NCBI GenBank assembly: GCA_009823395.1
Contig: CM020501.1
Span: forward strand, 16,472,861-16,536,860
Length of the DNA: 64,000 nt
Direction: 5' to 3'
Source of the DNA: Thamnaconus septentrionalis
Taxonomy: Eukaryota; Chordata; Actinopteri; Tetraodontiformes; Monacanthidae
Part shown: positions 1 through 9,885 of the stretch, piece by piece
How positions within the stretch are numbered: the first letter of the stretch is position 1
Layout of the letters: the number at the start of each line of letters is the position of its first letter
Notes under the pieces: model-generated
The model's database searches: none
What the model saw: the letters and a program-made list of their open reading frames with translations, nothing else
What the model was told of the DNA's origin: nothing
Program-made: the position numbers and the translations under genes

Positions 1-720
1 TGTGAGCCACCACATTGATTGAAATGAGCGCCGTGTCCAGTGTGAACCGGGCGTGACGCAGATTCAAACACTTGGAAGACCGGGTTTAACACTTTCCTTT
101 CCAGCAGCAACAACATCTCACTGATGGAAACAGAACTGACACAGGCAGCAGCTATCAGGTTCATCTCCACTCTAGTGTAATATATATTGAATGCTGCACT
201 TCATTGCACTTTAACTTCTAGAATAATATACAAATATGGATACAACTACTTCAATGAAACCTCGGAGAGGTTGTGTGGATTAGTTGAAAAAAAAAAAGAA
301 ATGGGTCAAACTTCTATTTTGGGTGGAACATCCCTTTAAGTTTAAACCCCAGGTTGCCAGGGATTTGTTCAACCTTTACAAGGAATGGAAGGAAACTAGA
401 CCAACTGTTTAATCCACCAAAAAACTCCCTCTGTTGTTTCCCTCGCGTGATGACTTATGATTTGAAGACTCCTTAAATGTGACGTGCGTTTCAATTTGTT
501 TTCCTCCACACGTGGACCGGCTGTCATTCATCACCTGTAAATACAGTTTCACATTCATTTTCATTTTCTTTTTTTCACCTCTTTGGAAGAAAATGTCGGA
601 CAGGCTGCTTCAGTTTATGATTGGATCAGTTAGAAAAAAAGTGAGTTGAAGGAATTATTTATCTTCGTCTTTTATTCATACAGATGAGTTCACATGTGAT
701 TGCGCCTTTAGTAAAATATT
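1..720. other. Non-coding stretch, no gene seen
   Basis: AT-leaning sequence with short A and T runs. Every frame is broken by stops and I recognise no exon. The only identifiable item is a MITE-like end at 321-340, listed separately. Confidence 0.6.
321..340 (-). repeat. Single MITE end (TTAAAGGG family)
   Basis: On the minus strand this reads CTTAAAGGGATGTTCCACCC, close to the TTAAAGGGATAGTTCACCC end that is very common in teleost short inverted-repeat elements (Angel-type elements; family name from memory, class uncertain). I see no matching opposite end nearby, so it is either a solo end or an element too diverged to see. Confidence 0.45.
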
Positions 721-726
721 CCCATT

Positions 727-1040
727 AAATTTGCACAGCCGTGCTCAGCGCCTCCGTCGGCGCCGTGGGTTCTCCAGCCTTCAGAGCAGCTCGGCATTAG
801 GCAAAGCTTTTCTATTTGGCGCGCGCTACTTACTGAAAATTTCCGGAGAAACAGTTATGAAAGGTGCGTCGCCGCGGATTCGCTCGCTTGTCATCCGCGC
901 CGCAGCTCCATTTAAGTGAAATTGGACCATCACATCTCCCGCCGCTCGGCTTGCCTGCCTCTGTCATGTGGAAAATCGGGGGCTGAGACTCGAGCTGTCA
1001 ATCACGGGGGAGTGGGGGAGAGGGCGGGGGAGAGTGACTT
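727..1040. other. CpG-rich segment
   Basis: The stretch is dense in CG dinucleotides (GGCGCGCG around 820, several CGCCG and CGCGG runs to 905) and then turns purine-rich (GGGGGAGTGGGGGAGAGGG at 1006-1024). Unmethylated CpG-rich DNA in fish can mark promoters or regulatory hubs, but I see no transcription start signature or downstream open frame, so only base composition is supported. Confidence 0.4.
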
Positions 1041-1046
1041 CTCCTC

Positions 1047-1100
1047 GCGATGCTTATCAATAATGAAATGGGCAATTTAACAGCCTCTCTCAGGTCTCTT
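1047..1100. promoter_or_regulatory. Candidate enhancer block: homeodomain motifs beside CpG-rich DNA
   Basis: TTATCAATAATGAAATGG and GCAATTTAACAGCC form a complex, non-repetitive AT-rich island directly downstream of GC-rich DNA. ATCAATAATG resembles HOX/PBX-type sites. It could be an enhancer core; chance clustering of A/T motifs is the alternative. Confidence 0.3.
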
Positions 1101-1509
1101 AGCCCGCCTTCGCTCCTGAATGGAACAGGTTTCCGCACCGCTGACATGCGATATTGCGCGCCCACAACCACCACAACAGATCACTCCTACGCAGGTCTTT
1201 TTTATTATATTATTACTACTTTTTTTTTTCCATAATTCCCTCGTATGCAAGCGCGGATCGGCATGCCTCACGTTAAACAGCCTCTCGCCGGATGCTGGGC
1301 GTTAGGCTGCGTCACGATGTAAAATGTAAAAAGTCTGGCGTCTCACGCCGTGACGGATGCCAGCTCGGCGAGATCGGCCCTCTGCGTGCCCACAAGAGAG
1401 ACAAATGGCATCTCCGGTATTCGGGAATGACAGATGAGACCATCAGCTGTAATGGAAATAGCCTCTTTTTCTCCCCCGCCGCCGCCCCTCCAACCCCCCC
1501 AGATTCCTT

Positions 1510-1592
1510 TCTCCAGCACATTGAAATATTTATGCTATGTTTAAAAGCGATTTTCATCTGAATAATTAAACTATTATTGTGCATCGTTTCCC
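1510..1592. promoter_or_regulatory. Candidate enhancer block: TAAT-rich core
   Basis: ATTTATGCTATG, GATTTTCATCTGAATAATTA and TATTATTGTGCATCG follow each other without simple repetition. ATAATTA is a homeodomain core and ATTGTG a SOX-like core. Flanking DNA is pyrimidine-rich, and the base composition changes abruptly here. Confidence 0.35.
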
Positions 1593-1599
1593 CCTGTTT

Positions 1600-2094
1600 C
1601 CTGTTGTCGTCCTGGTGCCTCATCTGGCTTCCTTAGGATCAGAAATGCCAACTCCTCTCTGGGGAAAATTACTATAGATTGTCCTAAAAGTAGGAGTGAT
1701 CTATTGCAACTCATTGGCTTAATAATACATATTAGCACAATAGATATTTCAAGGCAAATCAATAGGAAGGGGACTACAGATGTTTACAGCTACCAAAGAG
1801 GGTGCTGCTAGCAATTTTGGGCCCAAATGACTGAAAATTGGTTTTGCCCCCCTCACATACATTTTTTTTTAAGCACACGTTGAATAACGGTTTCTCCTGG
1901 TGCCCCCAATGACTGCTGGGTCCACAGATTCGTCCCCACCTCTCAGTCTACCAAAAGGGTCAATATGCATGTTAAAGGTGTTGCAACGTCATGCGCATTA
2001 CTCTACGGTCGCAATAGCTGAGCAAATAACTCAAATGTTCTTCTATGAAGCAAATTATCTGAGTGTCAACACACAAACTCACAATCACAAACGG
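1600..2094. other. Non-coding stretch, no gene seen
   Basis: Mixed-composition sequence with a T run near 1862. I see no microsatellite, inverted repeat or exon-like structure. Confidence 0.5.
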
Positions 2095-2205
2095 CGAAAA
2101 AGGTCGCTACTTGCTTTTGGCTACGCACGTCACACAGGGAATCCGAACGCAAAGTCCACCTGGCAGCACTAACCACTGCACTACCATTTCTTCACCACTA
2201 GTTGG
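2095..2205 (-). repeat. Degraded fragment of a tRNA-like teleost interspersed repeat
   Basis: GGCAGCACTAACCACTGCAC (2161-2180), preceded by GGGAATCCGAACGC (2138-2151), reads in reverse like the start of a common fish repeat with a tRNA-like promoter (goes GTG-rich head, then GGTTCGAATCCC). Divergence is high and the ends cannot be placed. Confidence 0.35.
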
Positions 2206-2423
2206 TTTGCACAACCGCAACTTCGTCCGCCTCACATGGAAACTTCTGATATACCTCCAAGTTTGGTTTAGGTTTTTTAACACTTTAAAGGGGGACTTCC
2301 ACCGTTGACTTCACTTCATTGTCATTTTGTTACTTTTAACTTTTTGGCTAAATGTCAATATAGAGGCGGCATAAGAGTATTAGAAATGTTAGCCTCACAG
2401 CTTAATGTTCTTTCTCATCGCAG

Positions 2424-2462
2424 CTGAGCGACTCGATCGCTTCCTGCCTCGAGGCCCCAAAC
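2424..2462 (+). other. Candidate micro-exon (39 nt), weak
   Basis: A pyrimidine tract and acceptor-like CTTTCTCATCGCAG ends at 2423, and a donor-like GTAAGC begins at 2463. The 39 nt between are a multiple of three and open in one frame (13 codons, LSDSIASCLEAPN). Splice-like pairs around short open segments arise often by chance, and no partner exon or known protein was recognised. Confidence 0.12.
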
Positions 2463-2517
2463 GTAAGCTGCAGGAATTACCCGGCGTTGGCAAACTCACC
2501 GTTCTGCTGGTCTAGCC

Positions 2518-2548
2518 TCCCCTCCACCCACCACCCACCCTCCCCGCC
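2518..2548 (-). other. C-rich tract (G-quadruplex-capable on minus strand)
   Basis: Runs CCC-TCCA-CCC-ACCA-CCC-A-CCC-T-CCCC give four or more G3 tracts with short loops on the complementary strand, fitting the usual quadruplex pattern. Function is unknown. Confidence 0.4.
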
Positions 2549-2784
2549 GCTCAGTGTCTCTCAGCTTTTACAAATGACCTGAATGCTCAAACACCTTTCT
2601 CACTTCCTCCCCCCGTGATTGAATTTGAAATGACAAACGGGCAAATAGAATAAAGCCGTATGAACGACGGAGATTTTGAGAGAGAGCAGCAGCTTTATGT
2701 CACGCTATCCTTCCCTCCGGCTTAGAAGTCCCTGCGGGTGATTAAGGCACCTGCCGGGAAAGCTGCAAATTTAGTTCCCGCTTC

Positions 2785-2820
2785 TGTGTGTGTGTGTGTG
2801 TGTGTGTCTGTACACACACA
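2785..2820. repeat. (TG)n followed by (AC)n microsatellite
   Basis: TG repeats (2785-2807) are followed 3 bases later by GTACACACACA, so the two arms are mutually complementary and could fold back on themselves. Confidence 0.85.
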
Positions 2821-2885
2821 TGCCAGCAGCCCTAGCTGAGGAAAGCACAGGTCTTATTAGAGTGTATAGCTCGGAGGAGGAACTG

Positions 2886-2912
2886 TGGGGGTTGGGTTGA
2901 TGGGGGTGGGTG
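2886..2912 (+). other. G-quadruplex-capable tract
   Basis: GGGGG-TT-GGG-TTGAT-GGGGG-T-GGG satisfies the four-run G3 pattern with loops under seven bases. A further GGGGG lies at about 2916. Confidence 0.5.
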
Positions 2913-3220
2913 TGTGGGGGCGTTAATGCCCTAAAGTATTGGCAGCAGCACAGGAACGGGCCAGCATTCCTTCACGTTATGCATGTCTGGCTCGGCTGCC
3001 CAATGTTTGCTATGCATTAGCTGCTTTCTCTCTTCGGGGACTCACAGCGTCTGCTCACAATGTCTCGCTCCGCCGAGTGAGACAGGACCAGGACGAGCGC
3101 TGAGCGATCGATAGGGAAGGAGCGACAGCGGGGGTTGGTGTAGAGGATTAAAAAAAAAAAAAGAAAGAAAGAAACATAACAGAAAACTTGAAGAAGGAGG
3201 AACAACCAGAGGGCAGAGGT

Positions 3221-3725
3221 CAGGGGCTGTGTCTCAATTCAGGGTCTACATCTTTAGAAGGAAGTGTCCTCTGTCGGAAGGAAGCGTCCTCTGTTGGAAG
3301 GAAGCGTCCCGGAAGTGACGTTTTTATAGCATCAAGCTAACCATTGGTTCACCATCCAACCATGGCGTTGGATGTTCAAATAAGTAAAAACCCTCCATTA
3401 AAAGCTTAATATTTTATATGAAATTTGAATACTTAGATTTATGTGCCGTGTCTTTGCCAGTAGATGCTGCAATTTCAGCTGACTTCCCGGATCCATGAAT
3501 GCTTTGCAGCAGCACACAAAGCATCCTGGAATATAGAAGGATGCGAAGGACAGTAGCGGTGTATCCTTCGAATCGGCTAAATGTAGGGCGCATTTCGAGG
3601 GCGCATTTGGAGCGTCCTTTGGATTTTTGGGAATTGGGACAAGCCTTCGCGCAGTGCTATGATGCAACTTGCCTTTAAATTCATGCTTCGAAGGATGCAG
3701 ACCCTGAATTGAGACACAGCCAGGG
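3221..3725 (-). mobile_element. MITE copy 1, 495 bp, with perfect 5-bp target site duplication
   Basis: The element runs from 3226 to 3720. Its ends are inverted repeats beginning GCTGTGTCTCAATTCAGG, about 29 bp long with two mismatches. It is flanked on both sides by CAGGG (3221-3225 and 3721-3725), a clean 5-bp target duplication. It has no open frame for a transposase, so it is non-autonomous. Near the left end a roughly 20-bp unit containing GTCCTCTGT..GGAAGGAAG is tandemly repeated. A second copy lies inverted at 15563-16160 and shares most of the interior (for example CAAAGCATC, GTCAGCTGAAATT, GAACATCCAACGCCAT). The 5-bp duplication argues against Tc1/mariner (TA) and typical hAT (8 bp); superfamily not assigned. 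Confidence 0.85.
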
Positions 3726-3736
3726 TAGACCAAGCC

Positions 3737-3757
3737 AATTAAAGGGATAGTTCACCC
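3737..3757 (+). repeat. Single MITE end (TTAAAGGG family)
   Basis: AATTAAAGGGATAGTTCACC is an almost exact match to the widespread teleost end sequence. It starts only 17 bp after the neighbouring 495-bp MITE. No inverted partner is visible in the next 1 kb, so the element is truncated or its other end has diverged. Confidence 0.6.
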
Positions 3758-3831
3758 AACACTGAGTGTTGTGGAGTTTTGCGGAAAGAAGTACAAAGAT
3801 GCAGCCAGAAGAATTTTTTTTTTTTTTTCAG

Positions 3832-4031
3832 GATGCTGGATGACAACACTGTCAGCGTTTGCTCTGCATCTACTTTTCCACCGACTCCGGAGAAGCTCTG
3901 GCGAACCTCCTCCTCAGCGGCAGGAGGAGGAGCTTACCGGGACCCAGCTGCAGGTTCGACGGGAAGAGCTGGAGATGATGAGCGAGATGAGTCAATGGCT
4001 GGTGCGAGCGAGAGAGGCGCGGGCAGAGTGA
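3832..4031 (+). other. Candidate terminal exon or transposon-derived open frame
   Basis: A 16-base T run ending in CAG (3829-3831) makes a textbook-looking splice acceptor. From 3832 two frames stay open for about 200 nt. One ends at 4031 and its last 30 residues are charged and heptad-like (REELEMMSEM, then SQWLVRAREARAE, stop), suggesting a coiled coil. The other starts MLDDNTVSVCSASTF and ends near 4048. The segment lies directly downstream of a MITE end, so it may belong to a transposon rather than a host gene. GC-rich DNA also stays open easily. No family was recognised. Confidence 0.2.
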
Positions 4032-4189
4032 GAGGTCGTCTGAAGTAAATTCCAGAGCCTCCAGAGCCTGGCGCCAGATAAGAGGAAGGTCTCGCATCTG
4101 AACGCGGCTCTTCAAGAGTAAATCGGCCCTGCTTGATCCTCCTCCACACACAAGGCGTGAATAACAGGTGCACAAAGGGGAAGCAGGTT

Positions 4190-4600
4190 CCGCGTGGGGG
4201 GATGGAAGCGGGGCGACGGCGGCGGCGCGAGCCCGGGCATTGTCTCCTCCTTATGTGGGTCAAAGGAGGGGAGGGATGGGGGGCTGAAGAAAAGCCACTG
4301 GAAGATCAAAGAGGTTCGACGTGATGCAACCCAACGCAACGTCATGCCAAATGTCGGCAACCGGAGCGGCCGCAAGAAGCAGGTAGTTTTCTGAACGGGG
4401 GGAGGGGGGTCACAAACGTGCCGGCAGAAAAGCGCTGGCTGTCATTATCTCGCGGCCGATCCCTCTGACGAGCCGAATTAAGGCAGGCCGCCGCGGCCTG
4501 ATTTAAATTCCATTAGGGTCCTGCTCACCGCGGCGGCGGCAGCGGCTCCTCGGCGAGAGAGTCGCGGGAGCGAGACGTCGGCGTGAGCTGAAATTGGGGT
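4190..4600. promoter_or_regulatory. CpG-rich stretch with candidate regulatory core
   Basis: GCGGGGCGACGGCGG (about 4207) and a CG-dense zone at 4360-4600 bracket a block with GTCATTATCTCGCGG, CCGAATTAAGGC and TTTAAATTCCATTAGGG. The mix of a CpG-dense context with homeodomain-type ATTA cores is typical of developmental regulatory DNA in vertebrates. No start codon context or open frame suggests a coding promoter. Confidence 0.3.
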
Positions 4601-4864
4601 GCAATCCTGTGACATTATCCAAATTGCCTCAACAGATGAGAAATGGAATGATAACATGTTTTTTTTTTCTTTTTTTCCCTGGCAGGAAGCGAAAGAAGGA
4701 ACGAGCTCATCCGTCTTTCATTCCAGTCCTGAAATAAGACAAACACGTTAAAATTAAAGGAGGCAGGGCCGTTTTCTTTTTTCTCCCCGTGTGCTGGAAA
4801 GTAAAGGCACAACCGCACTGATTTCTGTGGCGAAACCCGGGAATTAAAACTTTATAGGCAAAAG

Positions 4865-5050
4865 CCCGGCCTCTTGTGGACTCTCACTAATGAAGTGTAG
4901 CTTAATCAATAATGAAAATCTCTCCTCTCCCCAAACTGCGCTGGTGTTTATGTTCAGGAATGATTCGGCAACATGAAAAAGCTAGCGCCCATGACGTCAC
5001 ACGCGCATAAAGCCCACCTTCCTTTGAGATTAGCTGTTGATCAATGAGTT
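4865..5050. promoter_or_regulatory. Candidate enhancer with full CRE palindrome
   Basis: TGACGTCA at 4992-4999 is the complete cAMP-response element palindrome. Upstream lie CACTAATGAAGTGTAGC and TTAATCAATAATGAAAATC, and downstream TTTGAGATTAGCTGTTGATC. The block is complex and free of simple repeats until the T run at 5060. The CRE motif is seen directly; binding by CREB/ATF is inference. Confidence 0.4.
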
Positions 5051-5245
5051 TTATTCTCTCTTTTTTTTTTTTTCGCACCCATCTGCAGCCGGATGATGTC
5101 AGGAGTAAAGCGAGGGAACGGAAGCGAAAGGGATGGGGACGGGGGACGAATAAAAAGAGACTTTCAAGAACAGAGCACAGTTGCCCACATGCATCACAGC
5201 GTTGTGGTTGCGACGTTCTGAAGCAAGCTGACCTGCAGCATGTGC

Positions 5246-5280
5246 AAGAAGAAGAAGAAGAAGAAGGAGAAGAAGAAGCT
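5246..5280. repeat. (GAA)n microsatellite
   Basis: AAGAAGAAGAAG runs with one GGA interruption. Confidence 0.8.
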
Positions 5281-5339
5281 TTTGTAGGCGTGTTTGCCAT
5301 AATTTGCTGCAAGCAGTTTTCAAAGGGTGGGGGGGACTC

Positions 5340-6370
5340 GGCCCTTTGAGATAAGAGGCTCTCCGTTTATTTTTTTGTTTGTTTTTTTAATCAAAGTCCC
5401 AGTTTGAATGAGAAAATAAATAAAAACAGAAAACAGAGGGTTAAGGCTCTGCTTTCAGGAATGAAATCAGACCTCAGAAAGAGGAACTCACAGCATTTGG
5501 CCCAATGTAATAAGTCTGAAACAACAATTTCTGATAAGAGCGTGACAGAAAATTAGAAATTAAACAAAAATATTTGAAAATGGCTCCAACAACAAAGACA
5601 CAGCACACGCACTGTTGTTTTTGTCCTGCCAGAGAGAGTTATGAGTGTTTGGTCACATCCAATGATGTCCTTAGCTGAAGCATAGCCATCAAAGTCAGAA
5701 GTTACAGAAATGTCTCTTTTTCATTGCATCTTCAAAAAAACAGATGCAATTGGCCCATTGAAATGTGACAGACACAGGCAGGACCTTTCACCACAATCCT
5801 TTCAATGGGATGGATCTTTGGGAGAAATGCAAAACATTTAGGAAACCAGGCCAGAATACTGCCTGACCTCATGCTCCTATGAGTTGTATCAATGTAACAG
5901 AAAGCACTGGTTGTACTCTGACACGACAGCATTTTCAGAATTTGGACGTAACCCAGACATTCGCAGAAGACGGACACCTCCGCTTCTACACTGGAAAATA
6001 CCATTCCAGGAGCGGAGCTCATTCCAGTTATCGACACTCAGTCAAGACTGATGATTTATTACCGAGCAAAGTCGTAAAAATACAGACTCGCAGCCGTCTC
6101 GCGTCCCTCGAGAATTAACAAAACTCTTGTTGACGCACAATAGGAAGCGAACATTTGTCAACTTGCTCAATCTCACGTCGGCACCGTCGTCGGCAAAATG
6201 CCTCCCTTTGAACTCGCCGCCCCCACCCTCCTCTTTCCTGTGGCTCATGTTTAAAAGGTCTGCAGTCCGCCAGTGTGCGAAGCAGGCTATCGTTCCCAGA
6301 ATCTCTGAAGGTCTTTTAGAAGTCACCACTAACTAGAAGCTGGGGAATAGACTGTCTGGCTTGACGGAGA
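5340..6370. other. Non-coding stretch, no gene seen
   Basis: Ordinary mixed sequence. Open frames of 80-100 codons exist on both strands but overlap each other and show no domain or splice signals worth calling. Confidence 0.5.
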
Positions 6371-6388
6371 AGGGGAGGCTGGTGGTGG

Positions 6389-6414
6389 TGGGGGTTGGGG
6401 GTTTGGGTAGGGGA
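6389..6414 (+). other. G-quadruplex-capable tract
   Basis: GGGGG-TT-GGGGG-TTT-GGG-TA-GGGG fits a tight quadruplex pattern with loops of two or three bases, preceded by GGTGGTGGTG. Confidence 0.55.
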
Positions 6415-7062
6415 CCCTCGAGAGGCTCCGTCAGTCCCCGACGCTCGCACCTCATACAGATTCTCTTTCATGTGGACTATTAGCATCAGGTAACGCCGCT
6501 TTTGAAGTCAAGGTGGATACGGACGGACGTACAGGAAACAGAAGGAGGGGTCAACGTCCGACCATAACGAGCAAAATAAAGGAAGGGCCTGCTCGGGGAT
6601 TTGTTGCCGAAAATAAAATAAAATGAAATATAGCCGAAGTGACACAACAACAACAATGATATGAAAAATGGGGGAAAAATGTGACAAATGTAACATTCTG
6701 GGGAGAACAAATCTCGTGGCACGGTGCGAAAATCAAGTACTGGCAGTGTCAATACTAATTTTCAAGTTCCGGGAGAACTTTTTGTCGGCTTATCATCCCC
6801 TCCCCCGCTCCCCGACACACACGCACGCACACACAGACCCTCGTTTTGGAACAATCCAGATACTCAGGCCGTGTTTGTTGTGAGTTCTCGGTTCAGAGCG
6901 GTTGGCAGTGGTGGCCGTGAAGGGTGGCGGGGGTGTCAGGCAGCGTGCGGGCCCTGCGGGGGAGGAGAGATTTAGCTCAAGTGCTTTCACCCCGCTATGT
7001 TAATCCCGCGGCTGCAAAGAGAGCGGGGACGACACGGAGACGTGCAGGCGGCCGAAAGGAGA

Positions 7063-7104
7063 AAGAGAGAGAGGGAGGGAGAGAGAGAGAGAGAGAGAGA
7101 GAGA
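7063..7104. repeat. (GA)n microsatellite
   Basis: Purine tract of AGAGAG with GGGAGGGA interruptions, then an uninterrupted GA run to 7104. Confidence 0.9.
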
Positions 7105-7389
7105 CCGGCCGCCTGCAACCAACCGTGGACGGATCCGCAGGTTCAGCCAAGTGGCAGCGCCGCATATGTGTGCTACTGGATGGGAGCCTGGAACCTGCAT
7201 ACCCAACGTCTTTGACTCTTCGACACAACTGGAAAAACCGTACAGGCAGTGAACTCACCAGCCGGAACGGTGGACTAGAATGCAAAGCTGCTGATGTCTG
7301 ATGTGTCAGAAACACTTTCAGCCGAGTGCACCTGCATTTTGTTTGACGGTCGATACGGCCGTAGTGGAGGTCACAGCCAGAGAGAAGAG

Positions 7390-7475
7390 CCTTTCAATCT
7401 GGAGGTTTTGCACATTCTCCTTGTGCCTGTGTGGGTTCTCCAGGAACTTCCCCCATTCAAGACAATTGGGCACGT
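7390..7475 (+). repeat. Fragment of common teleost interspersed repeat
   Basis: GTTTTGCACATTCTCCTTGT and GTGTGGGTTCTCCAGGAAC match, with divergence, the TGCATGTTCTCCC...GTGGGTTTCCTCCGGG segment of a repeat found throughout fish genomes. Other pieces of what looks like the same family occur at 15487, 27155 and 36755. LINE versus SINE class is uncertain. Confidence 0.55.
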
Positions 7476-7479
7476 TTCC

Positions 7480-8500
7480 ACTGTCGCCTACCTGGCTACT
7501 AGGGTCGGGTGTGTTTCCAACAGCTCAGTGTGGGTGGAGTTACCACAGTCAAAAGTCCCTTGACATTTGTTTTGCCCTCCGTGTTCAAGGACTCATATGT
7601 TTTACTGTTTTGTTTTTTCAATGTTTTTTTACAATACACTTCAGTAAGGGTTAAAATTCTTATTGACTCGTAGCAAGCAGAGACAATATAAACTGTGAAA
7701 TGATCACTTAAGCCACAAAATCATTTACGATTGGACAAGAATAAACGCAAGTCCACAAAGAACACCAGCTTAATTCCACCGATGTTAACGTGCTAGCTTG
7801 AGCCTGCAGGTCTCATTTTCAATATCTGAAAAGGCAAAATTCTACGCGCAGGGCATTTAAAAATGGCAATTTTTGGTTTTCTTGAAGGACTCGCAATCAT
7901 GTTTTTGTCAAAAAAAGCCTCACACAAGCAGCGCCCTGCTCACTGTTGTTGTTCACTTGCTAGCTTGGTACCCCAGTTAGTAATGGGGAAATGCACCAGT
8001 CAACTGAACTGATCTCAGTTTGGCTATTTGGCTAACAAGGAAGGGCTGATACACATAATCATGGGGTCCAGTCAGCATGAGGCACCTCTTTTCAGCCACA
8101 TGCTTTGTGCTCCCTTCTGCACTGCCAGGGCAAGCACAAGAAATTTGTATTTTTGTATTTGTACTCTTATTTTTTATAAAAAACCCAACAAACTAATCAT
8201 CTGTTTGACATTTTTTTGTGCCTGTCTCATGCAGCCGCACAGGAAACACTCTTTTCCGCCAACATTTTCGAGGGATTCTGTCAAAATTTTAAGGGTGCCC
8301 TAAAAAAAACTTTTTTTCAACTAGTGTACTTTATTTTATTTTTTTTCAAAATCATTCAAAGAAAACCAAAAAACAACAACAAAAACCATCATTAAAGCTT
8401 CGAGATAAAAGTCTTTAGTTGCATTCACCACCACCCCGCACACCTCTGCGGTTCGAGCAAGGGTTACAACAACACGACCTCCTCACCTTTATGAATAATA
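7480..8500. other. Non-coding stretch, no gene seen
   Basis: AT-leaning sequence with T runs around 8210 and 8340. No exon, element end or motif cluster stood out. Confidence 0.5.
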
Positions 8501-8504
8501 AACA

Positions 8505-8620
8505 GATGATAACAACGCTAATAACTTTATTTGCATAGCACCTTCAAAAGCCGAGGTTCACAAAGCGATTTTGACAAATGAATAAAGCGGCAAAAAAGAA
8601 AGAAAGCAATAGAAAAGTAA
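8505..8620 (+). repeat. Interspersed repeat, 'TTTATTTGCATAGCAC' type
   Basis: AACTTTATTTGCATAGCACC, then CACAAAGCGATTTTGAC, matches a family whose relatives appear at 27739 (TTTATTTATATAGCACTG) and 38021 (TTTATTTACACAGCACTT). All three copies are in the same orientation. The ATTTGCAT octamer here belongs to the repeat and is not counted as regulatory. Confidence 0.5.
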
Positions 8621-8638
8621 ACAACCCTCCAATGTGAT

Positions 8639-8668
8639 ATAGATAGATAGATAGATAGATAGATAGAT
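8639..8668. repeat. (GATA)n microsatellite
   Basis: Seven uninterrupted ATAG units. Confidence 0.95.
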
Positions 8669-8825
8669 TTGATTACTTGACATTGAATTTATTTATTTAT
8701 TTTTGCTTGTATCCCCAGCGCTGGTCTCATTTCTTAATCACCGGGTTTAATAACGATGATTGGGGTCAGAAGTTCCCTCCCAGGCTGCTGGATGTGACGG
8801 GCAGGTGGTGGAGGGGGAAAAAAAA

Positions 8826-8870
8826 GTGTGTAGGTGTGTGTGTTTGTGTGTGTGTAGGTGTGTGTGTGTG
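8826..8870. repeat. Interrupted (GT)n microsatellite
   Basis: GTGTGTAGGTGTGTGTGTTT is followed by further GT with TAGG interruptions, suggesting an old, decaying array. Confidence 0.85.
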
Positions 8871-8934
8871 CCCTCGTCCTCAGCTTTTCGAGGCACTGCT
8901 GGAGAGGCAAAGGCAGGAGTAATTCAGATGTTAA

Positions 8935-9005
8935 ACACGGCTGCATTATGACAATGAGTCACTCAACAAATGCCGCAATTATTAATATTAAATCCTCGTG
9001 CGTGC
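8935..9005. promoter_or_regulatory. Candidate regulatory block with AP-1 site
   Basis: TGAGTCA (AP-1 consensus) lies at 8955-8961 and is followed by GCCGCAATTATTAATATTAA, an AT-rich homeodomain-like run. The evidence is motif-level only. Confidence 0.25.
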
Positions 9006-9429
9006 GGTGGGCCTCGTCGCCGGGCGGTTCAACAAGTCACCGGGGGGGAGGAGGAAAATAAAGACAATATCGCCGCCTGCATGTACTGCTCTACGTGTGA
9101 ATGGAACATTCCACTTGCAGCGCTGTTGTTAAATACATGAATAGAAGAGCGGCAAATCGTCCCCGGAAAGAACAAAAAAAACCAAAAAACACTTTTTGAG
9201 CGCACAAATGAAATTGATTTCAAGTGATGGCCCTTCTGCTCTGGTTCTCGCTGTTTCTCTTTCTACACTCCCCCAACTCACCCCATCCTGAAAAAAAAAA
9301 AAAATGTTTTAGTCAAAGCGATATCGGCCAAGCGTGGGTTTTTGGTTAAATGTGGAGGTAATCAGCTTAATGCAGAGTTAAAGGGCTGGCGGGACGGCGG
9401 CCAAATCTGCCGGCTATTAAAGTCGCCGT

Positions 9430-9885
9430 CCCGCTGTCCCCGCCGCTTGACCTCGCGCCATGCTTTAATTATCCCCATCCCACCGTCCCGCTCCTTACGT
9501 TGTGTTCTTTTTCTTCTTTTTCTTCTGTCGATCTCGCTCTGTCCCACCTCACCACCTCGCCGCCCCTCCTTTCCCGCCTCTCTGCTAAGTGTTCCAAACG
9601 GTGACAGAGCTCATTTTGAACTCCCTTGGCTTTTGCCAGCAGATGTTGCTTCTCCTCTTCAGCTCTCACGCCTTCTCTCTTTTCGCTCCGTGCGTCAATA
9701 TCAATCCTCTCCCTTTCCCTTTTTCACAAACCGCTCTCCCTCCCTCCCAGCGTTCCTCCCTCTAGGGTCCCAAACTCTCCATCCTCCCCTTTGAAAGACT
9801 ACAGTCCTCCTTTTTTTCTGCCTGTAACTACCCACTCAAATTGTTCCTTCCCAGGGCTTCTCTTCTTGGCTCCCCCTGCGCTTTG
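9430..9885. other. Pyrimidine-rich tract, no gene seen
   Basis: The + strand is strongly C/T-biased. This keeps all three forward frames open for long distances and explains a 150-codon frame at 9342-9794. No domain is visible. Confidence 0.5.
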
